Source: Mucispirillum schaedleri
Lineage (GTDB): Bacteria > Chrysiogenota > Deferribacteres > Deferribacterales > Mucispirillaceae
Length of the DNA stretch: 64,000 nucleotides
Assembly: GCA_949287985.1 (NCBI GenBank)
Contig: CASEIN010000005.1
Coordinates: 60,637-124,636 of the forward strand
Direction: 5' to 3'
The notes beneath the pieces were generated by a model. That model had not been told where the DNA came from, made no database searches, and worked only from the letters and a program-made list of their open reading frames with translations. Each line of letters begins with the position of its first letter. Positions within the stretch are counted from its first letter, which is position 1. The position numbers were made by a program, and so were the translations under genes. This document shows, piece by piece, positions 44,051-52,613 of this stretch.

Positions 44051-44085
44051 ATACTCCCTGTGTTTTATGAAAGCATAGGGAGTAT
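44051..44085 (+). terminator. Hairpin after the LivK-type gene
   Basis: ATACTCCCT (44051-44059) pairs with AGGGAGTAT (44077-44085), extended by a GTG/CAT part of the stem. No T-run, so termination may be weak. Confidence 0.5.
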
Positions 44086-44247
44086 GTAGTATTATAAATA
44101 TTTGGTATTATTAGATAAATAAGGTCTTTATTCAACTTTATAATAAATTTTTCATATTTTTATTGCATAGAAATAAAAAAATTGATAATCTATTTTGAAG
44201 TAGTTTTATTATTTTGAAGGAAATAGTTTTGGTTTGAGGATTTAGCA

Positions 44248-45588
44248 ATGGCAATGATAGCAGATGAAGTGCTAAAGGCACAAAAATGTAAAGAGCTTGA
44301 AACTAAATATGGTAATGTTAGAAAAGGTTTAAGAATGTCTCTTGTTACATTTTTAAAAGATAACCCTAGTTATGAAAAACTAATTGAGGGTTTCGTTGGT
44401 CTTGACCCTGCCGATAAAAAATCAGAATCAAAACGTAACTTCCTTGATGAATTAAGTGAAATATCCAAACTTATGGACGATACTTTTAATAAATTAGGTG
44501 ATGCAGAAGAGGGGGCCTTAGCCCATAAACTTACTACTGTTTCAGCAATTTATATGGAGCGTATCGGTCAGACTTGTATGGAAGCAAAGTTAAATTATTT
44601 TCCATTTCATAAAGAAAAATTTGCTATGCATGTTTCAGAAGAACAGGAAGTTAAAGCGATTGTTCCACGAACTACATTGAAAACAATTAAAAACTATCTT
44701 GATAAATGGTTTTTCCTTATGCAGCAGTATTCTGTAAATGCTAAAGCTAAAATTATTTACATGAAATTAAGTGATTTTAGAGATAAGCTGCATAATTTTG
44801 AATATATAATGGGTAAATCTGTTAATAAGCTGCAAAAAGATTATATTAAAGAGATTGTGCCTTTTATGAAAGATACTAAACTTGCGCTTTTAAGAATGCG
44901 TAAGTTTTTTGAAGCAATTGATGCTTCAGCCTTTGGTAAAATGGTAAAAGCGTTAACAGATGTTGCTATGGAAAACGGCACACGTGTTTATGTAAAATAT
45001 AATTCTGTTCTTACAATTGTTCATGGCAATGTTAGGAAAGGAAGCGTGATACCTGTTCAAAAAATTGTAGATAAATATGATAACTTTATGTTTCCTATTA
45101 GGCAGACGGTAGCAGAATTAGATACTAAACTTGGTGGCAGCAGGCAAAAAGACCCATCAAAAGCCTTTTGGGATATAGCTTCACAAATTACATCTTTTAG
45201 AGATGGTATGCATTCTGTTATTGATGAATTTTCTAAAGGTATAAGTCCTTCAGATGAAGATTTTAAGTTTTTTACTCACACTGTTCAAGCTGTGCTTATT
45301 CCATATATGAACCAAACAAAAGGTGAAGTAAATGATACCTTTATTATCGGTGTTAGAAACCTTGATACTTTTTTTTGGAAAATAATGACAAAAGCTATTG
45401 AGAACTCTCAGGAAAAAGGTGAGAAGATGGACGAAATTGTTGGGCTTGCAGTTCGTGTTACAAATAAAGATTTAGAAGCGTTTTTAGCAGAAAATAAAGA
45501 TATGGTTGAAGAAGAAGTAACAAGTGATATAGAAGCTAAAGAAGAAAGTGTTTCAACAAGTTCAGATCAAGCTACGGCTAAAGAATAA
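44248..45588 (+). CDS. Unrecognised 446-aa cytoplasmic protein
   Basis: I do not recognise this family. It has no signal peptide or membrane segment. The sequence is mostly helical and highly charged, with a well-ordered central part (LDKWFFLMQQYSVNAKAKIIYMKLSDF) and an acidic, Glu/Ser/Thr-rich tail (about 405-446) that looks disordered. Codon use and the GAGGAT site are ordinary for this genome, and its length argues for a real conserved gene. It precedes two gene relics, so context gives no clue. Confidence 0.6.
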   Translation: MAMIADEVLKAQKCKELETKYGNVRKGLRMSLVTFLKDNPSYEKLIEGFVGLDPADKKSESKRNFLDELSEISKLMDDTFNKLGDAEEGALAHKLTTVSAIYMERIGQTCMEAKLNYFPFHKEKFAMHVSEEQEVKAIVPRTTLKTIKNYLDKWFFLMQQYSVNAKAKIIYMKLSDFRDKLHNFEYIMGKSVNKLQKDYIKEIVPFMKDTKLALLRMRKFFEAIDASAFGKMVKALTDVAMENGTRVYVKYNSVLTIVHGNVRKGSVIPVQKIVDKYDNFMFPIRQTVAELDTKLGGSRQKDPSKAFWDIASQITSFRDGMHSVIDEFSKGISPSDEDFKFFTHTVQAVLIPYMNQTKGEVNDTFIIGVRNLDTFFWKIMTKAIENSQEKGEKMDEIVGLAVRVTNKDLEAFLAENKDMVEEEVTSDIEAKEESVSTSSDQATAKE

Positions 45589-45600
45589 ATAAAAACCAGT

Positions 45601-46320
45601 ATGATTAAGGATATAATAAAAAAACATATAGAAACTTCCAGGACTCCAGTATCACAGGAAAGTAATGATTTAGTTAGAGATGTAGCAGGTATACTTAATG
45701 CTGAAATTTTAAGTGTTAAGTCTGGCAGCGAAGTTTTAACTTGGGTTATTCCAGAATACTGGCATGTAAAAAAAGGTTTACTTAAAAGATTAAATGGGGG
45801 GGGGAAAAGTAATAGCAGATTTTAGTGAAAACCCTTTATATCTTTGGACAAATTCCATTAATTTTCAAGGTATAATTTCAAAAGAAGAATTATCTAAACA
45901 TATTTTTACTGATAAAAAAAGACCAAATTTAATTCCATACCACTATAAACAGGGTTTTAGCATAAAAGCTGATAACTGGGGGTTTAGCCTTCCGTATAAT
46001 GTATGGTCCAATATGAATGATAGTGAATATGAAGTAGATATTCAAGTGGATATTCATAATAATGAAAATATGCTGACAGGTGTTTCTACTGTTGGAAATG
46101 GTGGTAAGACATATATTTTTGCAGCCCATACCTGCCACCCAGCTCAAGGGATAGATGGGCTTAGTAATGTGGCTTTATTAACGCAAATATTTAAAAAATT
46201 ACAATCAATGGAATTAAAAAATACATATAAGTTTGTTTTTGGTCCTGAATATTATGCTGCAGCTGTATTTTTAGAAAGATTAAGTGATGATGATTTAGAA
46301 AAGGTAAATGGTGCTTTTTT
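45601..46320 (+). pseudogene. DUF4910/M28-like aminopeptidase gene, frameshifted at poly-G and 3'-truncated
   Basis: Frame 1 (45601 on) reads WVIPEYWHVKKGLLKRLN up to a G9 run, then stops shortly after. The frame that continues (KVIADFSENPLYLW) is joined if one G is removed (G8). It then follows the DUF4910-type zinc aminopeptidase pattern: FAAHTCHPAQGIDGLSNVALL (metal-binding part) and YKFVFGPEYY. Homology ends around 46316, where antisense acetyltransferase sequence begins, so about the last third is missing. With both lesions it is not functional as it stands. Confidence 0.65.
45796..45804 (+). repeat. Poly-G tract (G9) in the aminopeptidase-like gene
   Basis: Nine G inside the reading frame at codon 66. 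G8 would restore the frame, G9 as here shifts it and ends translation after seven codons, and G10 gives a stop almost at once. This is the layout of a contingency locus. Confidence 0.8.
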
Positions 46321-46680
46321 TCCAACAGCAGCAATAGATGTAGTAGGCATAGGACTTCTTTTACTGTTAGGTAGTGATACAATATATTTAGAAAATACAC
46401 CAAGTTCCATTGAAACAGGAGATAATTTAATATCAAAAGATGTTCCATATCTTGCATATTCATAGAAAAAAGCAGGAACACAAAGAGTTCCTTCTTCCCC
46501 TAAAACTTCCATAAATGCATCATAAAATGTTTCAAGCTGTTTCTTTTTCGTAAAATTTTCAACCACACCAAAGGAAGAAATATTGCTGTGAACCAATATT
46601 GTATCGCCTTTTTCAAGCCCAGCTTCTCTAAATGCTTTTACTAAACCATCTTTTGTAATATATTCCATAACTTTCTCCAT
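46314..46680 (-). pseudogene. AAC(3)-family acetyltransferase gene, 3'-truncated
   Basis: Minus-strand frame starting at 46680 (MEKVMEYITKDGLVKAF). It reads as the first 110-120 residues of the AAC(3)/FrbF-type acetyltransferase family: LEKGDTILVHSNISSFGVV, EVLGEEGTLCVPAFFYEYAR and the SIAAVGKKA block. The usual protein is about 260 residues. Homology ends where the convergent aminopeptidase-like gene begins (T7 run at 46315-46321), and the open frame continues to 46252 only as antisense of that gene. In polysaccharide gene clusters such enzymes modify sugars rather than antibiotics. Confidence 0.6.
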
Positions 46681-46745
46681 ATATATTTCACAGATTATAT
46701 CATTTATTAATTATAATGTATATATTTTTTTATTTAACTTTTTTA

Positions 46746-46774
46746 TTGACAAATAAAAATATATAATATATAAG
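46746..46774 (+). promoter_or_regulatory. Promoter of the ffh operon
   Basis: TTGACA (46746-46751), 17-base spacer, TATAAG (46769-46774), 62 bases before the TTG start of ffh. Confidence 0.65.
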
Positions 46775-46836
46775 AAATATCCCTATATTATTTAGGGGTA
46801 TTTTATACAAAAGAATAGGACGCAGGAGATAGATAC

Positions 46837-48195
46837 TTGTTTGCGGATTTAAATGAAAAGCTTTCAGGGGTTTTCAAACGATTAAAAGGTGAAACTCGTA
46901 TTAGCGAAGCTAATATTGCAGATGCAGTTAAGCAGGTGCGTATGGCCTTACTGGAAGCTGATGTTAACTATAAAGTTGTGAAATCTTTTATTGCAGGAGT
47001 GCAGGAAGCAGCTCTTGGTGAATCCGTTATTAAAAGTGTATCACCTGCTCAGCAGTTCATTAAAATTGTCCATGATAATCTTGTGGATATTCTTGGTGGT
47101 AAAGATTATACACCATCACTTCCTTTAAAACCTATTCCACCTACCATTATAATGCTTTCAGGTTTACAGGGTTCTGGTAAAACTACAAGTGCAGGTAAAC
47201 TTGGCAGGTATTTTTCAAAAGATGGTAAAAATGTTTTATTAATTGCAGCAGATATTTATAGACCTGCAGCTATTGACCAGCTGGAAGTATTAGGTAAAAA
47301 CTTAAATATAGATGTATATTCTGATAAAAAGTGTAAAGATGCTGTTAAAATTGCCCGTGATGGTCTAGAGTATGCAAAAAAAGCAGCAAAAGATATTGTA
47401 ATTGTGGATACTGCAGGCAGGCTCCATATTGATGAAGAACTTATGAAAGAAGTGGAGAATGTGAAAAAAACAATTTCTCCAGATTATACATTTTTTGTGG
47501 CAGATGCTATGACAGGTCAAGATGCTGTTAATGCTGCTACAGAATTTAATAACCGTCTTGAAATCACTGGTGTTATATTAACTAAAACAGATGGTGATGC
47601 AAGAGGTGGTGCTGCTCTTTCTATTCGTTATGCAACAGGCAAGCCGTTAATGTTTATTGGGACTGGTGAAAAAACAGAAGAGTTTGAACTTTTCCACCCA
47701 GATAGAATGGCTTCCCGTATACTTGGTATGGGTGATATTGTATCCCTTGTGGAAAAAGCTCAAGAAGTTATTGATATTGAAGAAGCTGAAGGTATGGCTT
47801 CTAAAATCAAAACTGGGCTTGATTATAATGATATTTTAAAGCAGTTTTCTATGATGAATAAAATGGGCTCACTAGAAAGTATATTAAAATTAATACCGGG
47901 CTTGCCAAAAATAAACAGCTCTGATATTGATGAGAAAAAATTGGAAAGAACGAAAGCTATAATATACAGCATGACTAAAAAAGAACGTGCAAAAATAGAC
48001 CCATTAAACAGCAGCAGAAAAAAAAGAATAGCTAAAGGTGCTGGTGTTTCTGTTAATGAAGTTAATAAGTTAATAGACCAGCTTACAAATATGAATAAAA
48101 TGATGAAGAAATTTGGCAAAAATATGGGTGGTAAAAAACCTGAAGTTAATATGAGAGATTTTGCTAAAATGATGAAAGGAATGAATTTTAAATAA
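46837..48195 (+). CDS. ffh: Signal recognition particle protein Ffh
   Basis: GTPase that delivers membrane-protein ribosomes to FtsY/SecYEG. 452 residues, TTG start after CGCAGGAGA. NG domain: GLQGSGKTTSAGKLG (P-loop), DTAGRLHID (G3), TKTDGDARGGAALS (G4/G5). M domain (about 300 on) has the Met-rich signal-sequence groove (MMNKMGSLESILKLIPGLP, NKMMKKFGK). First gene of the ffh-rpsP-khpA-rimM-trmD-rplS cluster. Confidence 0.98.
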   Translation: MFADLNEKLSGVFKRLKGETRISEANIADAVKQVRMALLEADVNYKVVKSFIAGVQEAALGESVIKSVSPAQQFIKIVHDNLVDILGGKDYTPSLPLKPIPPTIIMLSGLQGSGKTTSAGKLGRYFSKDGKNVLLIAADIYRPAAIDQLEVLGKNLNIDVYSDKKCKDAVKIARDGLEYAKKAAKDIVIVDTAGRLHIDEELMKEVENVKKTISPDYTFFVADAMTGQDAVNAATEFNNRLEITGVILTKTDGDARGGAALSIRYATGKPLMFIGTGEKTEEFELFHPDRMASRILGMGDIVSLVEKAQEVIDIEEAEGMASKIKTGLDYNDILKQFSMMNKMGSLESILKLIPGLPKINSSDIDEKKLERTKAIIYSMTKKERAKIDPLNSSRKKRIAKGAGVSVNEVNKLIDQLTNMNKMMKKFGKNMGGKKPEVNMRDFAKMMKGMNFK

Positions 48196-48249
48196 AATAA
48201 AATAAAAATATATAGACTAAAAAAAGTCTAAAATTATTAGGAGGCATAA

Positions 48250-48525
48250 GTGGCAACAAAAATTAGACTAATGCGTATGGGTAGAAAAAAACGTCCTTTC
48301 TACCGTATAGTAGTTGCAGATTCAAGAACTAGGAGAGATGGTGCTTTTATAGAAATTATAGGCACATATAACCCACTTCCTGCTGAGGCAGAATTAAAAA
48401 TTGATGAAGAAAAAGCATTAAAATGGCTTTCAGTAGGTGCAATCCCTACAGATACAGCTAAAAGTTTAATGACTAAACTTGGTATCATCAAAAAATTTAC
48501 AGAAAATAAGGTTGCTGGTAAATAA
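48250..48525 (+). CDS. rpsP: 30S ribosomal protein S16
   Basis: 91 residues, GTG start after TAGGAGGCATAA. The N-terminal [26 protein letters not shown] is diagnostic. A short hairpin (TAGAC/GTCTA around 48210-48228) lies in the 54-base leader. khpA follows after two bases. Confidence 0.97.
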   Translation: MATKIRLMRMGRKKRPFYRIVVADSRTRRDGAFIEIIGTYNPLPAEAELKIDEEKALKWLSVGAIPTDTAKSLMTKLGIIKKFTENKVAGK

Positions 48526-48527
48526 GT

Positions 48528-48758
48528 ATGAAAGAATTAGTTAGTTTTATTGTTAAATCAATAGTAGAATTCCCTGATAAAGTAACAATAGAAGAAGGGG
48601 AAAATGAAAAAGGTAAAGTATTAAAACTTACTGTTGCTGAAAGTGATTTAGGTAAAGTAATCGGCAAACAGGGAAGAACAGCAAAATCTATACGTTCTAT
48701 TTTAGCTGCAGCTTCTGCTAGAAAAGGCGAACGCTACGGTTTAGAAATTGTAGAATAG
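48528..48758 (+). CDS. khpA: KH-domain RNA-binding protein KhpA
   Basis: 76-residue protein with a single KH domain: GxxG loop as IGKQGRTAKSIRSIL. In other bacteria it binds RNA together with KhpB/Jag, affecting cell division and elongation. The place between rpsP and rimM is widely conserved. ATG immediately after rpsP, with AAGG-type site overlapping its end. Confidence 0.92.
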   Translation: MKELVSFIVKSIVEFPDKVTIEEGENEKGKVLKLTVAESDLGKVIGKQGRTAKSIRSILAAASARKGERYGLEIVE

Positions 48759-48774
48759 TTTTGCAAGGTAATTT

Positions 48775-49290
48775 ATGAAATTTATTTCCATAGGAAAAGT
48801 GCTAGGTGCATATACTTTAGATGGGCAGGTAAAAATAAAGCCTAATACAAGCCACCCAGAGCTTTTTTATCATATGGAATATTTACTGCTTACAAAAGAT
48901 AATGAAGTTAAGCGTTCATTAAAAATTAATAGTATAAAAGACCACAACGGTCTATTTGTTGCATGTCTTGCAGGTATTAATAATGCAGATGAGGCAGCAA
49001 AGCTAAAGGGTATGAGTGTATCTATTACAGAAGATATGCTTCCTAAAGCAGAAGATGATGAAGTATACTGGTTTGAAATTGAAAATTATCCAGTATTAAA
49101 TGAAGAAAAAAAAGAGCTTGGCAAATTAATTGATGTGATGGAAGCTGGCTCGTCAGATATTTTTCGTATTGCATTAAACGATGGTAGATACGCATTAATA
49201 TCTAACAATAAAAACCATGTGCTTGAAATAAATACAAATGAAAAGTATGTATTGATATCAGAACAGGGGCTTGTATATGAAGACTTATAA
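48775..49290 (+). CDS. rimM: Ribosome maturation factor RimM
   Basis: Binds S19 and assists 30S head assembly. 171 residues: N-terminal IGKVLGAYTLDGQVKIKP and the PRC-barrel part (EVYWFEIENYPVLNEEKKELGKL). The ATG follows GCAAGGTAATTT. Its 3' end overlaps trmD by 14 bases if that gene starts at 49277. Confidence 0.94.
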   Translation: MKFISIGKVLGAYTLDGQVKIKPNTSHPELFYHMEYLLLTKDNEVKRSLKINSIKDHNGLFVACLAGINNADEAAKLKGMSVSITEDMLPKAEDDEVYWFEIENYPVLNEEKKELGKLIDVMEAGSSDIFRIALNDGRYALISNNKNHVLEINTNEKYVLISEQGLVYEDL

Positions 49291-50569
49291 TGTATTAACA
49301 ATTTTCCCTGAGATGATAGAATCAGTTTTTAAGCAGGGTGTAGTAAGCAAGGCCGTTGAAAAGGGCATTGTTAGCATAAACCCAGTAAATATTAGGGATT
49401 ATGCAGAAGGTCGCCACCTTATTACAGATGATTATCAGTATGGGGGTGGTGCAGGGCTTGTAATGAAGGTTGAGCCTATATATGAAGCTGTATCAGCACT
49501 AAAAGAAAAAGCCAATACTTTTGTGGTGCTTTTAGACCCGCGAGGTAAAAAGTTTGACCAAAAGATTGCAGAGCAAATGGCTTGTGATTATGATAACATA
49601 ACATTTCTCTGCGGCAGATATGAAGGTGTTGATGAGCGTGTAAGAGAGCTTGTTGTTGATATGGAGCTCTCTCTTGGTGATTTTATACTTACTGGTGGTG
49701 AATTTGCTGCGATTACTGTAATAGATTCCATTGCCCGTTTAGTCCCGGGGGTATTGGGAGATGAAGCAAGTGCAGATGAGGAGTCATTTACTACTGGGAT
49801 GCTTGAGTATCCTCACTATACACGCCCAGTTGAATATAAAGGTTTACGAGTGCCTGAAGTTTTAATGCAGGGAAACCACAGCCAAATAGAAAAATGGCGT
49901 ATGGAAAAAGCTTTAGAGATAACTCGTAAAAATAGACCAGATTTACTAAAAATAAGCCAGCTGGATATAGAAAGCAGAAAAAAAATATGTGCAGAACAAA
50001 AACGCGGCTTAAGTAAAAAGCTAAAGTTAAATGTAGCATTAATGCATTACCCAATGAAAGATAAGCAGGGTGATACAGTAGCAACTGCCATAACAAATTT
50101 AGATTTGCATGACATATCCCGCAGCTGTAGAACATACAGTGTAGAAAATTATTATGTTGTAACCCCAATAATAGCACAAAGGGAGATAGCTTCAAGGGTT
50201 ATAAACCACTGGATAGATGGGTTTGGTTCAACATACAACCCAAACAGAATGGAAGCTTTTTCTCACACAATGCTTATGGATAGTTTAAGTGAGGCGATAT
50301 TAGATATTGAAAAACGCCATAAGAAACGTCCATTAATTGTAGCAACAACAGCAAGACCTGACAGGGCTACAATTACAGCAAAACATTTGGGGGTAATCAG
50401 TGAAGAACAGCCAGTGCTTTTAATATTTGGAACAGGCTGGGGTTTTGCTGATGAAGTACTTGAAACAGCAGATTATATTGTAGAACCCATAGAAGGTGTT
50501 GGTGAATTTAACCACTTATCAGTTCGCAGTGCTGTTGCAATACTACTTGATAGAATAACAGAAATATAA
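49277..50569 (+). CDS. trmD: tRNA (guanine-37-N1)-methyltransferase TrmD fused to a second SPOUT-like methyltransferase domain
   Basis: The N-terminal half (about 1-245) is TrmD, which makes m1G37 in t[67 protein letters not shown]. After a linker, residues 250-430 match the Methyltrn_RNA_4 (SpoU-like SPOUT) family: [57 protein letters not shown]. In many bacteria that domain is a separate gene next to trmD. The start at 49277 gives MKTYNVLT; an in-frame TTG at 49271 is possible. 430 residues. Confidence 0.92.
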   Translation: MKTYNVLTIFPEMIESVFKQGVVSKAVEKGIVSINPVNIRDYAEGRHLITDDYQYGGGAGLVMKVEPIYEAVSALKEKANTFVVLLDPRGKKFDQKIAEQMACDYDNITFLCGRYEGVDERVRELVVDMELSLGDFILTGGEFAAITVIDSIARLVPGVLGDEASADEESFTTGMLEYPHYTRPVEYKGLRVPEVLMQGNHSQIEKWRMEKALEITRKNRPDLLKISQLDIESRKKICAEQKRGLSKKLKLNVALMHYPMKDKQGDTVATAITNLDLHDISRSCRTYSVENYYVVTPIIAQREIASRVINHWIDGFGSTYNPNRMEAFSHTMLMDSLSEAILDIEKRHKKRPLIVATTARPDRATITAKHLGVISEEQPVLLIFGTGWGFADEVLETADYIVEPIEGVGEFNHLSVRSAVAILLDRITEI

Positions 50570-50589
50570 TATATTTCAGGAGGAATAAA

Positions 50590-50946
50590 ATGAAAAACAA
50601 AATTATCGAGGCGGTTGAGTCAGAATATATGGCAAAAGAAGTGCCAACATTTCGCTCAGGCGATACTGTTCGCGTAAATTTCCGCATCGTAGAAGGTAAC
50701 AAAGAGCGTGTTCAGCCATATGAAGGCGTTGTTATCAGAATGCACAGAGGTGGTGTAGGCACTACTTTTACTGTTCGTAAAGTTGTTGGTGATATTGGTG
50801 TAGAAAGAACTTTCCCTTTATATTCACCAAGAATAGACAGTATTGAGCTTAAAAGAACTGGTCGTGTTCGCAGGGCTAAACTTTTCTATCTCCGTGCATT
50901 ACGTGGTAAAGCTACTCGTATTAGAGAAAGAAAAAAAGGTTTCTAA
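50590..50946 (+). CDS. rplS: 50S ribosomal protein L19
   Basis: Bridges 50S and 30S at the base of the stalk. 118 residues: [25 protein letters not shown] and the [30 protein letters not shown] core. The ATG follows TTTCAGGAGGAATAAA, an excellent site. Usual partner of trmD. Confidence 0.97.
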   Translation: MKNKIIEAVESEYMAKEVPTFRSGDTVRVNFRIVEGNKERVQPYEGVVIRMHRGGVGTTFTVRKVVGDIGVERTFPLYSPRIDSIELKRTGRVRRAKLFYLRALRGKATRIRERKKGF

Positions 50947-50985
50947 TATTGTTATAAAAAATAAGGGAAGATTTTATGTTTTCTC

Positions 50986-51014
50986 TTGACAATATTAAAT
51001 ATATAATTTAGAAA
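50986..51014 (+). promoter_or_regulatory. Probable promoter for rplM-rpsI
   Basis: TTGACA (50986-50991) and a 17-base spacer to TAGAAA (51009-51014); a TATAAT hexamer also occurs at 51002-51007 but at poor spacing. Gene starts at 51047. Confidence 0.4.
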
Positions 51015-51046
51015 AAATTTGAAAGAAAAATGAGGATTTATAAACT

Positions 51047-51478
51047 ATGAAATCAACTTGGGCAAAGCCAGGCTCTTTTGAACAAAAATGGTATCTTTAC
51101 GATGCTGAGAATGTTATCTTAGGAAGGCTGGCATCTAAAATAGCTATGACTCTTATGGGTAAAAACAAACCTATCTATACACCATCTATAGATACGGGTG
51201 ATTTTGTTGTTGTTGTTAATGCAGAAAAAATTGCTACAACAGGTAAATTTAAATCAAGAGACAAAAAATACTACTGGCACACAGGCTACCTTGGTGGTAT
51301 TAAAGAAAGAAGTTATGCTGAGATGATGGACAGAAAACCAGAAGAAGTTTTACGTCTTGCTGTTGAAAGAATGCTTCCAAAAACTCGTCTTGGCCGTCAG
51401 ATGATTAAAAAATTAAAAATTTATGCAGGCAGTGAGCACCCACATGCAGCTCAAAAACCTGAAAAAGTTGAATTATAG
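51047..51478 (+). CDS. rplM: 50S ribosomal protein L13
   Basis: Early-assembly 50S protein. 143 residues, with WYLYDAENVILGRLASKIA at the N-terminus, GDFVVVVNAEKIATTGKF in the middle, and the C-terminal MLPKTRLGRQMIKKLKIYAGSEHPHAAQKP. It forms a two-gene operon with rpsI, 12 bases downstream. Confidence 0.98.
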   Translation: MKSTWAKPGSFEQKWYLYDAENVILGRLASKIAMTLMGKNKPIYTPSIDTGDFVVVVNAEKIATTGKFKSRDKKYYWHTGYLGGIKERSYAEMMDRKPEEVLRLAVERMLPKTRLGRQMIKKLKIYAGSEHPHAAQKPEKVEL

Positions 51479-51489
51479 GGAGATGAAAC

Positions 51490-51879
51490 ATGGCTAACTA
51501 TCATTATGGAACAGGTAGAAGAAAAACATCAGTTTCCCGTGTTTTCATTAAACCGGGTAAAGGCGATATTAAAATTAATAATAAAAGTTTAGAAGAATAT
51601 TTTGAACGTATGACACTTCGTCAGATTGTTCTTCAGCCACTTACATTATTAAATCAGGAAGGTAAATTTGATTTATACATTACAGTAGCAGGTGGTGGTA
51701 AATCTGGCCAGGCTGGTGCTGTTCGTCATGGTCTTGCAAGAGCATTAGAACAATTTAACCCAGAATTTCGTCCTGAAATGAAAAAAGCTGGCTTTATGAC
51801 AAGGGATTCTCGTATGGTTGAAAGAAAAAAATACGGGAAACCAAAAGCAAGAAAAAGCGACCAATACTCAAAACGTTAA
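51490..51879 (+). CDS. rpsI: 30S ribosomal protein S9
   Basis: 129 residues whose C-terminal tail reaches the P-site. [24 protein letters not shown] begins the core, [14 protein letters not shown] is in the middle, and the tail is [18 protein letters not shown]. The ATG follows AGGGAGATGAAAC. Normal partner of rplM. Confidence 0.98.
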   Translation: MANYHYGTGRRKTSVSRVFIKPGKGDIKINNKSLEEYFERMTLRQIVLQPLTLLNQEGKFDLYITVAGGGKSGQAGAVRHGLARALEQFNPEFRPEMKKAGFMTRDSRMVERKKYGKPKARKSDQYSKR

Positions 51880-52000
51880 TCGTTACAGGTATTTGTCCTT
51901 ACATTGTTTTTCCTTGCCCTTTATGTATTATTATTCCTCTTGTAAATTATACAATGGGGCATGGGCAAAAAGTAAAAATATTAATGTTTATTACATATTA

Positions 52001-52032
52001 AATGCTGCGTATTTTTTATGCAGCATTTTTTT
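52001..52032 (+). terminator. Terminator downstream of rpsI
   Basis: AATGCTGC (52001-52008) pairs with GCAGCATT (52020-52027), followed by a T-run. It lies 121 bases after rpsI. The region to 52613 is otherwise very AT-rich with no gene that I can support. Confidence 0.85.
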
Positions 52033-52554
52033 AGTTAAAATTTATTATCCTTTTTACTAAAATAATTATAAAACATGATATTTTTTATATAAAAAAATAT
52101 ATCCACTATATAAATTTATTCATCGTATTATTTCATTATAATAATTTTGTTTTATTGGTATAAATGTAAATATTTTTTATATATTCTTTATCTGCTTTAG
52201 GTAAATAGAAAATGCAATATATTATCATCTTTTATTTTCTCATTTGTAAATTATTTATAAAAGTATTTATTATAAGCATCATTAAAGATATGATTATATT
52301 TTACACGATAAAGATAGTAAAAGTTTATAATTATAAAATAAAGCTGCATTTAATATTGGCAAAATTTATAAATCATTAATTAATATTACTTGTAATAATA
52401 CTTTTTTATTACATTTGTAAAATAAAATTATAGTAAAATAAGTATAATGTAAGTAAATTTATGATATATAATTTATCTTTTTATACAGTATATGTGATAA
52501 TATATAAAAAAATAGTCAAGTTCAAAGAAATTATCGTATTTTATAATAAAATAC
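52033..52554. other. AT-rich intergenic region without recognisable genes
   Basis: About 520 bases dominated by A/T runs. I searched by eye for DnaA boxes, tRNA or ncRNA-like stems and short ORFs with ribosome binding sites and found nothing reliable. Confidence 0.5.
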
Positions 52555-52583
52555 TTGATATTTATGCTTATTACATATATTAA
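52555..52583 (+). promoter_or_regulatory. Probable promoter for the TPR protein gene
   Basis: TTGATA (52555-52560), 17 bases, TATTAA (52578-52583), 30 bases before the ATG at 52614. Both hexamers deviate from consensus. Confidence 0.35.
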
Positions 52584-52613
52584 TGTAAGATTATATTTAT
52601 TTTGGAGAAATTA

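Noticed and set aside
46191..46481. 96-codon minus-strand frame across the relic junction
   Set aside because: Hydrophobic antisense product overlapping both truncated genes; the other minus frame (to 46680) has the AAC(3) family match.
49791..50195. 134-codon minus-strand frame inside trmD
   Set aside because: Lies wholly antisense to the well-supported TrmD fusion; Leu/Cys/Tyr-rich composition is an antisense artefact.
51818..52060. 80-codon + frame beginning inside rpsI
   Set aside because: Starts in the wrong frame of rpsI and runs into the terminator at 52001; no ribosome binding site.
52033..52600. Replication-origin-like AT-rich region
   Set aside because: No DnaA-box-like TTATCCACA series and no dnaA, dnaN or gidA nearby; low complexity only.
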